A DNA stretch of 64,000 nt, taken from contig NZ_JAXHLU010000013.1 in assembly GCF_034521915.1 (NCBI RefSeq), forward strand, positions 124,001 through 188,000, given 5' to 3'. The position numbers and the translations under genes are program-made. The notes below the pieces were generated by a model. That model searched no databases. It saw only the letters and a list, made by a program, of their open reading frames with translations, and was not told the DNA's origin. Below are positions 45,910 to 55,378 of this stretch, one piece after another (position 1 is the first letter of the stretch; every line of letters starts with the position of its first letter). Source of the stretch: Fodinibius sp034521915 (GTDB taxonomy: Bacteria > Bacteroidota > Rhodothermia > Balneolales > Balneolaceae).

Positions 45910-46479
45910 ATGAATATCCTGGACTTCCTGATATTTCTGCCCATCGCATATTTTTGCTATCGCGGTTTTTCTAATGGGCTCATCAAGGAAGTGCTGAGTA
46001 TTGTAGGAATTGTGCTGGCCGTGTTTTTAACCTTCCAGTATATGGAACCTGTTGGCCAGTTGATAAGCCCCCTTTTCGAGGAAAAAGCTTCTGTTATTCC
46101 TTTCGCCTCCGGGTTGATTATTTTTCTAACAACACTGGCCGCCGTACACCTGGTGGCTTACCTGAGCAAAAAGTTTCTTGAGGCTGTCAAGCTCAACATT
46201 GTTAATCGACTGGCCGGTGCCGCCTTTGGATTTCTGAAAAGCGGCATTGTAATTAGTGCTGTTTTATTAATCCTGGCCGGGTTCAGCATCCCTTCGCAGC
46301 AGGCGCGACAAGATTCAGCCACCTACTCGTACGTAGTGCATCTGGCCCCTTGGGCATACGATACTGTGGCCAGCGTTTATCCCGGCGCCGAAGATTTTAA
46401 ATCAACGGTCGAAAAGACTCTCGACCAGTACAACCCAATCGAAAGTTTTCCCATTCTAGAAAAGAACCGTAACTCTTAG
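45910..46479 (+). CDS. CvpA-family membrane protein
   Basis: 189 residues with four predicted transmembrane helices in the CvpA pattern: FLIFLPIAYFCYRGFSNGLI followed by KEVLSIVGIVLAVFLTFQY, and later GAAFGFLKSGIVISAVLLIL. CvpA members affect colicin V export, envelope homeostasis and biofilm formation. No specific role is clear here. It lies between yqeY and tyrS, 7 bp from the latter. Confidence 0.85.
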   Translation: MNILDFLIFLPIAYFCYRGFSNGLIKEVLSIVGIVLAVFLTFQYMEPVGQLISPLFEEKASVIPFASGLIIFLTTLAAVHLVAYLSKKFLEAVKLNIVNRLAGAAFGFLKSGIVISAVLLILAGFSIPSQQARQDSATYSYVVHLAPWAYDTVASVYPGAEDFKSTVEKTLDQYNPIESFPILEKNRNS

Positions 46480-46486
46480 CATTATC

Positions 46487-47701
46487 ATGACGTTTCCACC
46501 TGTTGAAGAACAACTCGAAGTTATTAAACGCGGTACCGCTGAAATTGTACCCGAGGATGAGCTTGTCGAAAAGCTCAAAAATTCCAAAGAAAAAAATAAA
46601 CCACTTAAAATTAAGCTGGGCTGCGACCCCACCCGTCCCGACCTGCACCTGGGACACTCGGTGATCCTACGTAAATTACGGCAATTTCAGGATCTAGGTC
46701 ACGAAGCCATCCTAATTATTGGAGATTTTACAGCGCTCATCGGCGATCCTACCGGCAAAAGTGAAACGCGTCCCGCACTGTCGAGCGAAGAAATCGAAGA
46801 AAATGCAAAAACCTATCTCGATCAGGCCACAAAAATTCTGGACGAGGACAAAACCTCTATTGTCTATAACTCAGAGTGGTTGGGCAAAATGAACTTTGAG
46901 GATGTCATCAAGCTGACCTCGAAATTAACGGTTGCCCGAATGATTGAGCGCGATGACTTTTCGAAACGCTACGATAATAACGAACCTATCTCGCTGCACG
47001 AATTCTTATATCCGCTGGCACAGGGCCAAGACTCGGTACATCTTCAGTCGGATGTTGAACTCGGCGGCACCGATCAGAAATTTAACCTTCTGGTGGGACG
47101 AGAACTCCAAAAAGATGACGAACAGGAGCCGCAAATTGCGCTGATGATGCCACTACTAGTAGGTACCGACGGCACCAAAAAGATGTCAAAATCCTACGAT
47201 AATTATATTGGTATTACCGAGGATGCCAACGATATGTACGGCAAGGTGCTCTCGATCCCCGATGATCTGATCTACTCCTGGTTTGAGCTGATCTCGGACG
47301 TTGATGTGGATGAGCTGCCAAAGTACAAGAAGAAAATTGCGGAAGATCCCCGTAATACAAAGCACGAGCTGGCCCTCAGCATAACCCGCATTTACCACGG
47401 TCAAGAAAAAGCCGAAGCGGCCCGCAAACACTTCGAAAAAACAGTGGTTGGCGATCAAATTCCCGACGATGCCCCTACCATGGAATACGATGCCGGAACC
47501 GAAGTTCGTCTGCTCGATATCGTATCAGATGCCGGTTTCACCGACAGCAACGGCCAAACCAAGCGCCTGATCCAACAGGGCGGCATCTCTATCGACGATG
47601 AAAAAGTATCCGACAAAGGCTACAGCGTGACGTTTAAGGGCGATACCGAATTTACCCTTAAAGTTGGTAAACGGAACTATGCAATTGTAAAAAGTAAGTA
47701 A
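46487..47701 (+). CDS. tyrS: Tyrosyl-tRNA synthetase
   Basis: Class I synthetase of 404 residues, loading tyrosine on tRNA. LGCDPTRPDLHLGHS holds the HIGH motif and KKMSKSYDN the KMSKS motif. QGQDSVHLQSDVELGGTDQK is the tyrosine site (the TyrZ-type version). The C-terminal S4 RNA-binding domain covers about 340-404 (RLIQQGGISIDDEKVSDKGY). Confidence 0.95.
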   Translation: MTFPPVEEQLEVIKRGTAEIVPEDELVEKLKNSKEKNKPLKIKLGCDPTRPDLHLGHSVILRKLRQFQDLGHEAILIIGDFTALIGDPTGKSETRPALSSEEIEENAKTYLDQATKILDEDKTSIVYNSEWLGKMNFEDVIKLTSKLTVARMIERDDFSKRYDNNEPISLHEFLYPLAQGQDSVHLQSDVELGGTDQKFNLLVGRELQKDDEQEPQIALMMPLLVGTDGTKKMSKSYDNYIGITEDANDMYGKVLSIPDDLIYSWFELISDVDVDELPKYKKKIAEDPRNTKHELALSITRIYHGQEKAEAARKHFEKTVVGDQIPDDAPTMEYDAGTEVRLLDIVSDAGFTDSNGQTKRLIQQGGISIDDEKVSDKGYSVTFKGDTEFTLKVGKRNYAIVKSK

Positions 47702-47786
47702 TGCGTATTCAGTGATGAGTAATAGTAACTTGTCACTCACCACTTTTCAATCATCTTTCTGCGACTAAAACTAAAGATTTACCATC

Positions 47787-48555
47787 GTGCTTAAGATCTC
47801 ATCCCTCAAACCTCAATGGTATCCGCGCGGCGCACCGTCACGGCTTTTTAGACTGGGTTGATCAGAGTGATCCCGATATTATTTGTCTGCAGGAACTCCG
47901 TGCTATGGAACACCAAGTGCCAAATCCTATCAAAAACCTTGACTACCACGACGTGTATCATACCGCCGAAAAGAAAGGCTATTCCGGGGTCGGCATTATG
48001 TCGAAAGAAGAGCCAATCAACGTGGAAAAAGGAATTGGCGTGGACTGGATTGACAGCGAGGGACGTGTAATCAAGGCGGAATTTGAGGATCTTACTGTCT
48101 TTTCAATCTACGCCCCCAGCGGTACGACCGGCGATGAGCGGCAGGATCTGAAGATGGAGTTTCTCGACTACTTTCTGCCCTATGCGCAGAAATACCTCAG
48201 CAGCGCCAAACCCGTTGTCTTCTGTGGAGATTACAATATCTGCCACAAAGCCATCGACATTCATAATCCAAAGCGGAATAAAAATACCTCCGGCTTTTTA
48301 CCCGAAGAACGCGAATGGGTTACGCGTCTGCTCCAGACGGGTTTTGAAGATGTCTATCGTCGACTCCACGAAGACGAAGAGGATCTGTACAGCTGGTGGA
48401 GCTATCGCGCGGCATCCAAGGAGCGCAACAAGGGATGGCGCATCGATTACCAGATGACAAGTCCCGATCTGCTGGAAGCAGCCACCGAAGCCGAAATTGA
48501 GATGGAATGGGATCTCTCAGATCACGCCCCAGTGACGGTGACCTACAAACACTGA
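47787..48555 (+). CDS. xth: Exodeoxyribonuclease III, one frameshift near the start
   Basis: Class II AP endonuclease/3' exonuclease for base-excision repair. From 47787 (GTG) the reading is VLKISSL, then after one extra A near 47807 it continues NLNGIRAAHRHGFLDWVDQS, then the metal residue in CLQELRA. Other motifs are SGVGIMSKEEP, CGDYNICH (metal Asp-x-Asn) and DLSDHAPVTV (the catalytic Asp-His). About 256 residues, normal. The start codon and frameshift are both judgement calls. Confidence 0.88.
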
Positions 48556-48627
48556 TAGCTTTCCCTGCTGCAAAATTATATATTGCTCCTCCATTATAAT
48601 TTAATATTCAAAACAGACCTCAGCACA

Positions 48628-49086
48628 ATGGGTACCCACTTTGATGGCGACGAGAAAGAGAAGCAGGTGTTAAATACATTCATCAAACTAATGCGCGCAA
48701 CCGAGTCGCTCACCAATCGTCTGAATAAACACCACGCGGACGCTAACCTTACAGTTAGTCAATTTGGAGTAATGGAGGCTCTGCATCACCTGGGCCCGTT
48801 AAACCAAAAAGCATTGGGCGAAAAGCTTCTCAAAAGTGGGGGAAACATTACCTTGGTGATCGACAATCTCGAAAAAAGCGGGTGGGTAAAACGCCAGCAG
48901 GATCCCGAAGACCGACGATCGATGCTCATTCACCTGACGCCCGAGGGAAAGAATTTTATCGCTAATTACTTTCCAAAACATCTTCAACGTATCAAAGAAG
49001 AATTTGAGGTCCTATCTGAGACTGAACTAAACCAACTTGCTTCTATATGCAAGAAATTGGGATTACAAAAGGAACACAATAATTAA
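48628..49086 (+). CDS. MarR-family transcriptional regulator
   Basis: A winged-helix dimer of 152 residues from the ATG at 48628. The recognition helix lies in KALGEKLLKSGGNITLVIDN, followed by the wing KSGWVKRQQDPEDRRSMLIH. Such regulators usually repress a neighbouring efflux or stress gene on binding phenolic or oxidant ligands. The nearest candidate here is unclear. An upstream in-frame start at 48583 would add non-conserved residues. Confidence 0.88.
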   Translation: MGTHFDGDEKEKQVLNTFIKLMRATESLTNRLNKHHADANLTVSQFGVMEALHHLGPLNQKALGEKLLKSGGNITLVIDNLEKSGWVKRQQDPEDRRSMLIHLTPEGKNFIANYFPKHLQRIKEEFEVLSETELNQLASICKKLGLQKEHNN

Positions 49087-49173
49087 CTCTTCGGTTAGTT
49101 AATATAGCTCTAGTATAGAGACACATCCCAAATGTGACTCCATATATCCCAACATGGGAATGGGTTTGAACGC

Positions 49174-50412
49174 TCATTCCCTTTTAGTCGTATCGAATAG
49201 CATCCAGCTGGTATCTACGTTGGCTGCACGCCGCGCCGGGTACCAACTTGCCAACAGGCAGAGCAACAGGCTCCCCACCAGCACAATGCTAATATCCATC
49301 CAGTTTATGCTCACGGGATAGGCGTCGATAATAAAGGCCGATGAGAGCTTGATAAGTCCGTACTGCTGCTGCAGCCAGCTCAGCAGTAGTCCCAGCCCTC
49401 CTCCTATTACGCAACCGATAATACCGATATAGAGCCCCTGCCGAACAAAATATTTTTGACGTCTGAGGGGTAAAACCCATAGTAAGAAGTACACCTATAT
49501 CGCGTTTCTTTTGTATCACGATCATGGTAAGAGAGCCAATAATATTAAGTACGGCCACCAGCACGATAATCATCAGGATAACGTAGGAACTCCATTTTTC
49601 GAGGTACATGACATCGTAGAGGGGCTTTTTCAAGTCGTACCAGGTAGAGAGTTTAAAATCGGATCCAAGAGTGGCTTGCAGCGATCTGTTTAACCTCCTC
49701 GGCCTGGTTGGTATTTTGCAGGCGAAGATCGATGCCGGAGACCATATTGCGCATCTCAAAGAGCCGCTGAGCCGCTTCTTTGTCGATATAGACAGCGGGG
49801 CCGTCGGTGATTTGCAGGCGCGAATAAAAGCCGCGCACCTCAAAACGGTAGCTCCGCGGCAGTGAAAAGCTGAGTGAGTGATTTACGCATACCGTCGGCG
49901 CTGAGCAGTACCACCTGGTCTCCGATTTCGATTCCAGCTCGTTTTGCAGCTGCTGATTAACAAGCATGCCGGGCTTTTTGTTTTGCACGGAAAGGTTTAC
50001 CGTGCCGGATTCCAAACTCTCCTGCAAGTTATTGACCTTGAAATATTCTTCGGCGCTGATGCCACGGACGTCCACTACTTTATCGGAGTTACTTTGCTGA
50101 GCCAGCAGGGCTTTACCCTCGACATAGGACGCCGCGGCCCTGAGTTCAGGGATTGCCGAAAGTTTTTGCTGCATATCACCGTTATAAAGCAACGTATTAC
50201 CGGCTACCGATTCTATACGGATATCGGGATCATTCTGGAGGAGAAAGCCTTGTATTACATCAAAAAAACCATTGAACACCGAAAGCACGACAATGAAGTA
50301 GTGCCGTACCAATGGTGACGCCCAAAATGCTGATGATGGTGAGCGTGGAGATCAGCGACACATGTTTTTTTGAAAAGAGGTAGCGCCTGGCTATAAATCC
50401 GGTTGTTTTCAT
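49174..50412 (-). CDS. LolC/E-like FtsX-family lipoprotein-release permease, multiply frameshifted
   Basis: Transmembrane part of an ABC machine that frees lipoproteins for outer-membrane sorting. The N-terminus MKTTGFIARRYLFSKKHVSL followed by ISTLTIISILGVTIGTALL is clear. Further pieces in other frames are IVVLSVFNGFFDVIQGFLL, SSYVILMIIVLVAVLNIIGS followed by LTMIVIQKKRDIGVLLTMG, and a final part ending ARRAANVDTSWMLF. At least four one-base changes (near 50290, 49880-49940, 49680 and 49480) break it. The repaired length is about 413, as expected. It is either a pseudogene or poor sequence. No ATPase partner lies nearby. Confidence 0.8.
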
Positions 50413-50825
50413 AAATCCTAAAATAGGAAATATGACCTTACTATTTTAGCTAACTTTTTAAAAACACCATTTGCTGAGATAGGAGAATATGGAGCTTTTT
50501 GGGGCATAATACGACGGCTAAAACTGTGCCCTTACGTTTACTTTTCTATTCTTTAAAAACAAATAGGTATTTATCAACCTTCATTACAGGCCGAGCCCGT
50601 GTACTTCTAAAAGAATTGTGTAATTTTTTGTAAAAAAGGGGATTAAATATTTTTAATGCTTGATCTCGATTGATATTGCTCTGCCAAAAAATTAGGCTTG
50701 TCGAAACGGGATGTGATTTTAACTAGTTGCTCTTTCAACAAACGGCTTAACTACTCTTTCAACGAAATATCCTTCCCCGAAGTGCAATAAATACAACGCT
50801 ACCAATCACTCTAACTTATAATATA
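50413..50825. other. Intergenic region between lolC/E-like gene and susC-like gene
   Basis: 413 bp, AT-rich, divergent. No gene, repeat or clear operator was seen. It must hold the promoters of both flanking genes. Confidence 0.6.
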
Positions 50826-53800
50826 ATGGACAAACACATCTTTACCCTATGCAGTGGTATACCTACCAAACAGGAAAACAGAACTACAGATAGTAACAAC
50901 GGTTGGACTATTATCTGTTTCACCTTTTTAATATTTATCCTATCTGCCTCAATATCTATCGCGCAAGTTACCGTTACCGGAACAGTCACCTCCGCTAACA
51001 ACGGCAGAACCCTACCAGGAGTTAATGTTCTAGAGAAGGGTACATCTAATGGAGCTAGCACTGATAAAAATGGGGAATATGAATTAGAGGTTACCGGACC
51101 TAATGCTGTGTTAGTTTTCAGCTATATTGGCTATTTATCGAAAGAAGTACCCGTTAGAAACCGGCAAACTATTAATGTAAAACTTAAGGAGGATGTCGAA
51201 AAACTTAAGGAAGTTGTTGTTATTGGATATGGAGAGCAAACACGTGAAACCCTAACCAGTTCAGTATCCTCCGTAAGTTCTGCAGACATTCAAAATACAC
51301 CTTCGGCCGGGGCCGATCAGCTTATTCAAGGACAGGCCGCAGGAGTTCAGGTGAGTTCTAATTCCGGTATGCCCGGAGGTGGAATATCCATTAATATTCG
51401 CGGCACAAACTCAATTTCTGGAGGCAGTGACCCTCTATACGTTGTTGATGGTGTTCCAATTGAAACAGGGAACTTTGGACTTGGCACGGGGGGAGCTCAA
51501 ACAAGCGCCATTGCCGACCTTGACCCATCCAATATTGAATCTATAGAAGTCCTAAAAGATGCTTCAGCTACAGCCATTTATGGAGCTCGTGCTTCAAACG
51601 GAGTGGTATTAATAACGACTAAACGAGGGAGTAATAGTGAACCCATTATCCAGTTCAGTACCTATTATGGTATTAATGAGGCTGTAAATACTCCCGATCT
51701 CGTGAGCGGCTCCAACTTTGAAATGTTAATGAATGAAGCAGCCCGGAATAACGGGGAACCTATTCCCTACAGCAATCCAGATAATGCAATCAATACAAAC
51801 TGGGCTGATAAAGTCTTTCGTACAGGTGCCGTTAGAAGTCATGATTTAACATTTAGTGGCGGTAACGAATTCATGAAATACTCCATATCGGGTTCAAATT
51901 TCACACAGGATGGGGTAATCCGACCTACCAATTTCAAGCGAAATAATGCGCGCGTTAATCTGGACTTACAAGCAACTGATAACCTTTCCTTCGGCACTAG
52001 CATCACTTATTCAAACTCGAGCCGGAATAGGGTGCGTAATAATGATAACATTACGGGCGTACTTGGCGGGGTATACTTTTATCCTACTAACCTACCAGTG
52101 TATCAGCAGGATAATTCATATACTAAATTTAGCATTTTTGAAAATCCTGTTGCTGCAGTAGAAGAAGTAGACTTTGATATGAGCGTAAACCGGCTTATTG
52201 GAAATGTGTTTGGAGAATATGAGTTTACACCCGGACTTACCTTCCGCACCAGTTGGAGTTATGATTACAACCAAGTAAGTGAGGAACGATATAACAACAC
52301 ATTTACCAATGAAGGATCTGCTGTTAACGGCAGTGCATTGGCCACAACTGCGCTGAGTAACAACTGGACCGTAGAGAATACGTTAAATTACCTATTTAAT
52401 GTTGATAGCCATAATTTTAGCGTATTACTGGGTACCAGTATTCAAGAGTCGACATTTGAACGTACTACCGCAAGTGGCCAACAGTTCCCCAGTAACGACT
52501 TTCGCCGTATTGAAGACGCCGCTGTGCAAACGTCTTCTTCAACCGGCACTAGTTCAGGAATAGCCTCTTTCTTTGGGCGGCTAAAGTACGATTACGATGG
52601 CAAGTATTTGTTGACCGCAAACGTGCGTCGTGATGGTTCTTCACGTTTTGGGGAACGAAACCAGTGGGGTACGTTCCCATCTGTAGCCTTGGGTTGGGTC
52701 GCTTCCGAGGAATCTTTTTTCAATATTGACTGGATGAGCAACCTAAAGTTACGTGCCAGCTATGGTGTTACCGGTAACCAAAGCGGTATTGATAACTTTC
52801 AGGCACTGGGATTATGGGGCGGAGAAAGCTATACCGAAAACCCCGGTACCAGCCCTCAGCAACTGGCAAACCCTAATTTAAAGTGGGAAACAACCAATCA
52901 ACTTGATCTTGGCATCGATATTGGCCTTTTCGATGACCGGTTGAGTATTGTGTATGACTATTACTATAAAAAAACTGATAACCTTCTATTGGCTGTTCCA
53001 GTGCCCATGTCAACCGGTTTTGAAGAACTCGTACAGAATTATGGCGAAATTGAAAATGAGGGCATGGAGCTAAGTATAAGCGGTGATATTATTAGTCGAG
53101 AAGAGTTAAAATGGAATTTAAACTTCAATATATCGGGCAACCGCAATAAAATTCTTGAACTCGCATCCCCATTTAATGTGTATAACCGTGATATCTACCG
53201 GTATCAAGAGGGATATCCGATGTATTCATTCTACTTACACAAACAGCTTGGTGTAAACCCTGAAACAGGAGAACCTATCTTTGAGGATGTCGATAACAAC
53301 GGCACATTTAATCCCAATGTAGATCGTAAAATTGTAGGTAATGCCAACCCGGACTTTTTCGGTGGGATTACCAACCGGTTTAACTACAAGAATGTAGACC
53401 TCTCGGTATTCTTCCAATATAGCTATGGGGGTGACCAGCTTAACTGGAACCGTTTCTTTCAGGAACATGGAGGTACTCGTAACACAGGCTTTTTGAGTTC
53501 CCAGCTTGATCGCTGGCAAGAGCCCGGCGACCAAACAATGGTACCTAAGATGACGAGTGATAACTACGCTAGTAACTTGCGTCCTTCCCGTTTCCTAGAA
53601 GACGGATCATACATGCGGCTTAAAAAGTTAACTGTTGGCTATTCACTGCCCAATCAGTTTTTAGGAGAGTTGGGCATCTCAAGTCTACGTTTTTATGTCA
53701 CCGGCCAAAATCTGCTGACATTTACCAATTACAGTGGATTAGATCCTGAAGTAACAGCTACTGCTACTTCATCTCTTACCAAAGGGATTGAGTTTTATAC

Positions 53801-53849
53801 CCAGCCTCAGGCACGTTCTGTAATTGGCGGCTTCGACATCAAATTTTAA
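50826..53849 (+). CDS. SusC/RagA-family TonB-linked outer-membrane transporter
   Basis: 1007 residues. A hydrophobic signal segment (about 27-45) is followed by the carboxypeptidase-D-like plug-associated domain VTVTGTVTSANNGRTLPGVN and the plug: EVVVIGYGEQTRETLTSSVS, YVVDGVPIETG and LKDASATAIYGARASNGVVL. The rest is beta-barrel with the C-terminus VIGGFDIKF. It imports large solutes, often glycans or peptides, with a SusD lipoprotein, encoded right behind. The substrate is not identifiable. Confidence 0.95.
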   Translation: MDKHIFTLCSGIPTKQENRTTDSNNGWTIICFTFLIFILSASISIAQVTVTGTVTSANNGRTLPGVNVLEKGTSNGASTDKNGEYELEVTGPNAVLVFSYIGYLSKEVPVRNRQTINVKLKEDVEKLKEVVVIGYGEQTRETLTSSVSSVSSADIQNTPSAGADQLIQGQAAGVQVSSNSGMPGGGISINIRGTNSISGGSDPLYVVDGVPIETGNFGLGTGGAQTSAIADLDPSNIESIEVLKDASATAIYGARASNGVVLITTKRGSNSEPIIQFSTYYGINEAVNTPDLVSGSNFEMLMNEAARNNGEPIPYSNPDNAINTNWADKVFRTGAVRSHDLTFSGGNEFMKYSISGSNFTQDGVIRPTNFKRNNARVNLDLQATDNLSFGTSITYSNSSRNRVRNNDNITGVLGGVYFYPTNLPVYQQDNSYTKFSIFENPVAAVEEVDFDMSVNRLIGNVFGEYEFTPGLTFRTSWSYDYNQVSEERYNNTFTNEGSAVNGSALATTALSNNWTVENTLNYLFNVDSHNFSVLLGTSIQESTFERTTASGQQFPSNDFRRIEDAAVQTSSSTGTSSGIASFFGRLKYDYDGKYLLTANVRRDGSSRFGERNQWGTFPSVALGWVASEESFFNIDWMSNLKLRASYGVTGNQSGIDNFQALGLWGGESYTENPGTSPQQLANPNLKWETTNQLDLGIDIGLFDDRLSIVYDYYYKKTDNLLLAVPVPMSTGFEELVQNYGEIENEGMELSISGDIISREELKWNLNFNISGNRNKILELASPFNVYNRDIYRYQEGYPMYSFYLHKQLGVNPETGEPIFEDVDNNGTFNPNVDRKIVGNANPDFFGGITNRFNYKNVDLSVFFQYSYGGDQLNWNRFFQEHGGTRNTGFLSSQLDRWQEPGDQTMVPKMTSDNYASNLRPSRFLEDGSYMRLKKLTVGYSLPNQFLGELGISSLRFYVTGQNLLTFTNYSGLDPEVTATATSSLTKGIEFYTQPQARSVIGGFDIKF

Positions 53850-53868
53850 AACGACAAACTATTACGTT

Positions 53869-55266
53869 ATGAAATATTTACAATTTTATTTATTAGGCAT
53901 ATTGATTGTTGCTTCAGGTTGCGACGTACTCAACCAAGATCCGCAAACTGCTATCGCAGAAGAAGATGCCATCAGAAACGAAAAAAGTGCAGAAGCGGCT
54001 CTTAATGGCCTCTATGGGCAACTACAATCCGGTGATTATTACGGGGACAACATTCTAATTATCAGCGATATTGCTTCGGATATTTCTCAAAGTGTAGGTA
54101 CCTGGGACTTTTACCGAGAAATAGATACGTACAATACCGTTCCCGGAAATCTCGAAAACCGAAACTTATGGTCCGAAGCCTACGCTACGGTCAATCATGC
54201 CAATAACATCATTAGCCAGGTTCCTGAACTAGAAAATGTCCCTCAAGAATCGAAGGATCAGATTATTGGGGAGGCCTACTTTATTCGTGCCTTGGCTTAC
54301 TTTGATCTTACCCGTACCTACGGCGGTGTTTCGGGTGTAGCAGGTACAATGGGAGTGCCTATTGTAACAGAACCCTCGCGAGCAATTGGAGAAAACAGTT
54401 ACCCCTCTCGTTCCTCTATCGAGGAGTCTTATACACAAGTAGAGAACGACCTCAAGGAAGCTGAGTCCAGACTTTCTGGTTTTTCAAATCCCAATTGGGC
54501 TTCCGAAGCAGCAGCAAAAGCCTTACGGTCCCGATTATATCTTTATACAAAAGATTATGGTTTGGCAGAACAGTATGCAACAGATGTTATTGATAATTAC
54601 AATTTTAGCTTAGTAGAAGACTTTCAGGATATCTTCTATAGCGAAAATACATCAGAAGCTATTTTTGAGCTTGCCTTTAACACTACAGATCCAAGCAGTA
54701 TCCGTAGTTGGTACTTCCCTTCCAGTCGTGGCGGTAGAGGTGACATTGCATTGCATACCGATTTTGTAGAAAAGGTTAAGTCACGCCCTCAAGATGAGCG
54801 AGGTGATTTAATCGGTTTTGATGCCAATATTGGGGTTTATTATCCAAGCAAATATCAGAAAACAGGTGCTGACGACAATATTCAGATTCTGCGGCTGGCT
54901 GAAATGTACTTAAACCGTGCTGAAGCCCGCGTTCGTAAACAACCTGTAGATCTTTCTGGCGCCCTAGCTGATCTTAATGAGATACGAAACCGGGCCGGCT
55001 TGCAAGATACCGCTGGTACGGGGGTTGATACAGCACAGGAAATCCTTCGAGCTATAGAACTGGAACGAGGCATCGAATTTTTTGAAGAAGGCCATCGCTG
55101 GTACAATTTGGTACGTACTGGCAGAGCTCAGGATGTACTTAGCAATATTGATCGCGAAAACAGCGAACCGGTCTCCCTTGATAACGCTGGTCGATTGGTC
55201 TTTCCAATCCCTTCCCGCGACATTGATGCCAATGAAAATCTGCAACAAAATGAGGCATATCGATAG
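53869..55266 (+). CDS. SusD/RagB-family substrate-binding lipoprotein
   Basis: 465 residues. The lipoprotein signal LGILIVASGC places a lipid on Cys about 17. The TPR-rich SusD core includes EAYFIRALAYFDLTRTYGGV, AAKALRSRLYLYTKDYGLAE and EFFEEGHRWYNLVRTGRAQD. I use the ATG at 53869; a longer frame starting at 53824 overlaps the SusC gene and lacks a signal. It is the cell-surface lid of the SusC-like pore. Confidence 0.93.
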   Translation: MKYLQFYLLGILIVASGCDVLNQDPQTAIAEEDAIRNEKSAEAALNGLYGQLQSGDYYGDNILIISDIASDISQSVGTWDFYREIDTYNTVPGNLENRNLWSEAYATVNHANNIISQVPELENVPQESKDQIIGEAYFIRALAYFDLTRTYGGVSGVAGTMGVPIVTEPSRAIGENSYPSRSSIEESYTQVENDLKEAESRLSGFSNPNWASEAAAKALRSRLYLYTKDYGLAEQYATDVIDNYNFSLVEDFQDIFYSENTSEAIFELAFNTTDPSSIRSWYFPSSRGGRGDIALHTDFVEKVKSRPQDERGDLIGFDANIGVYYPSKYQKTGADDNIQILRLAEMYLNRAEARVRKQPVDLSGALADLNEIRNRAGLQDTAGTGVDTAQEILRAIELERGIEFFEEGHRWYNLVRTGRAQDVLSNIDRENSEPVSLDNAGRLVFPIPSRDIDANENLQQNEAYR

Positions 55267-55378
55267 CATATAATCATCGACAGCTCTTTACATTTTTTAT
55301 CCAAAAATAGTGCTGCAATTTAAATACGTTGTTCATGTACGTATAATAATTTAAATATCAATTTAAATCACCGGTGCG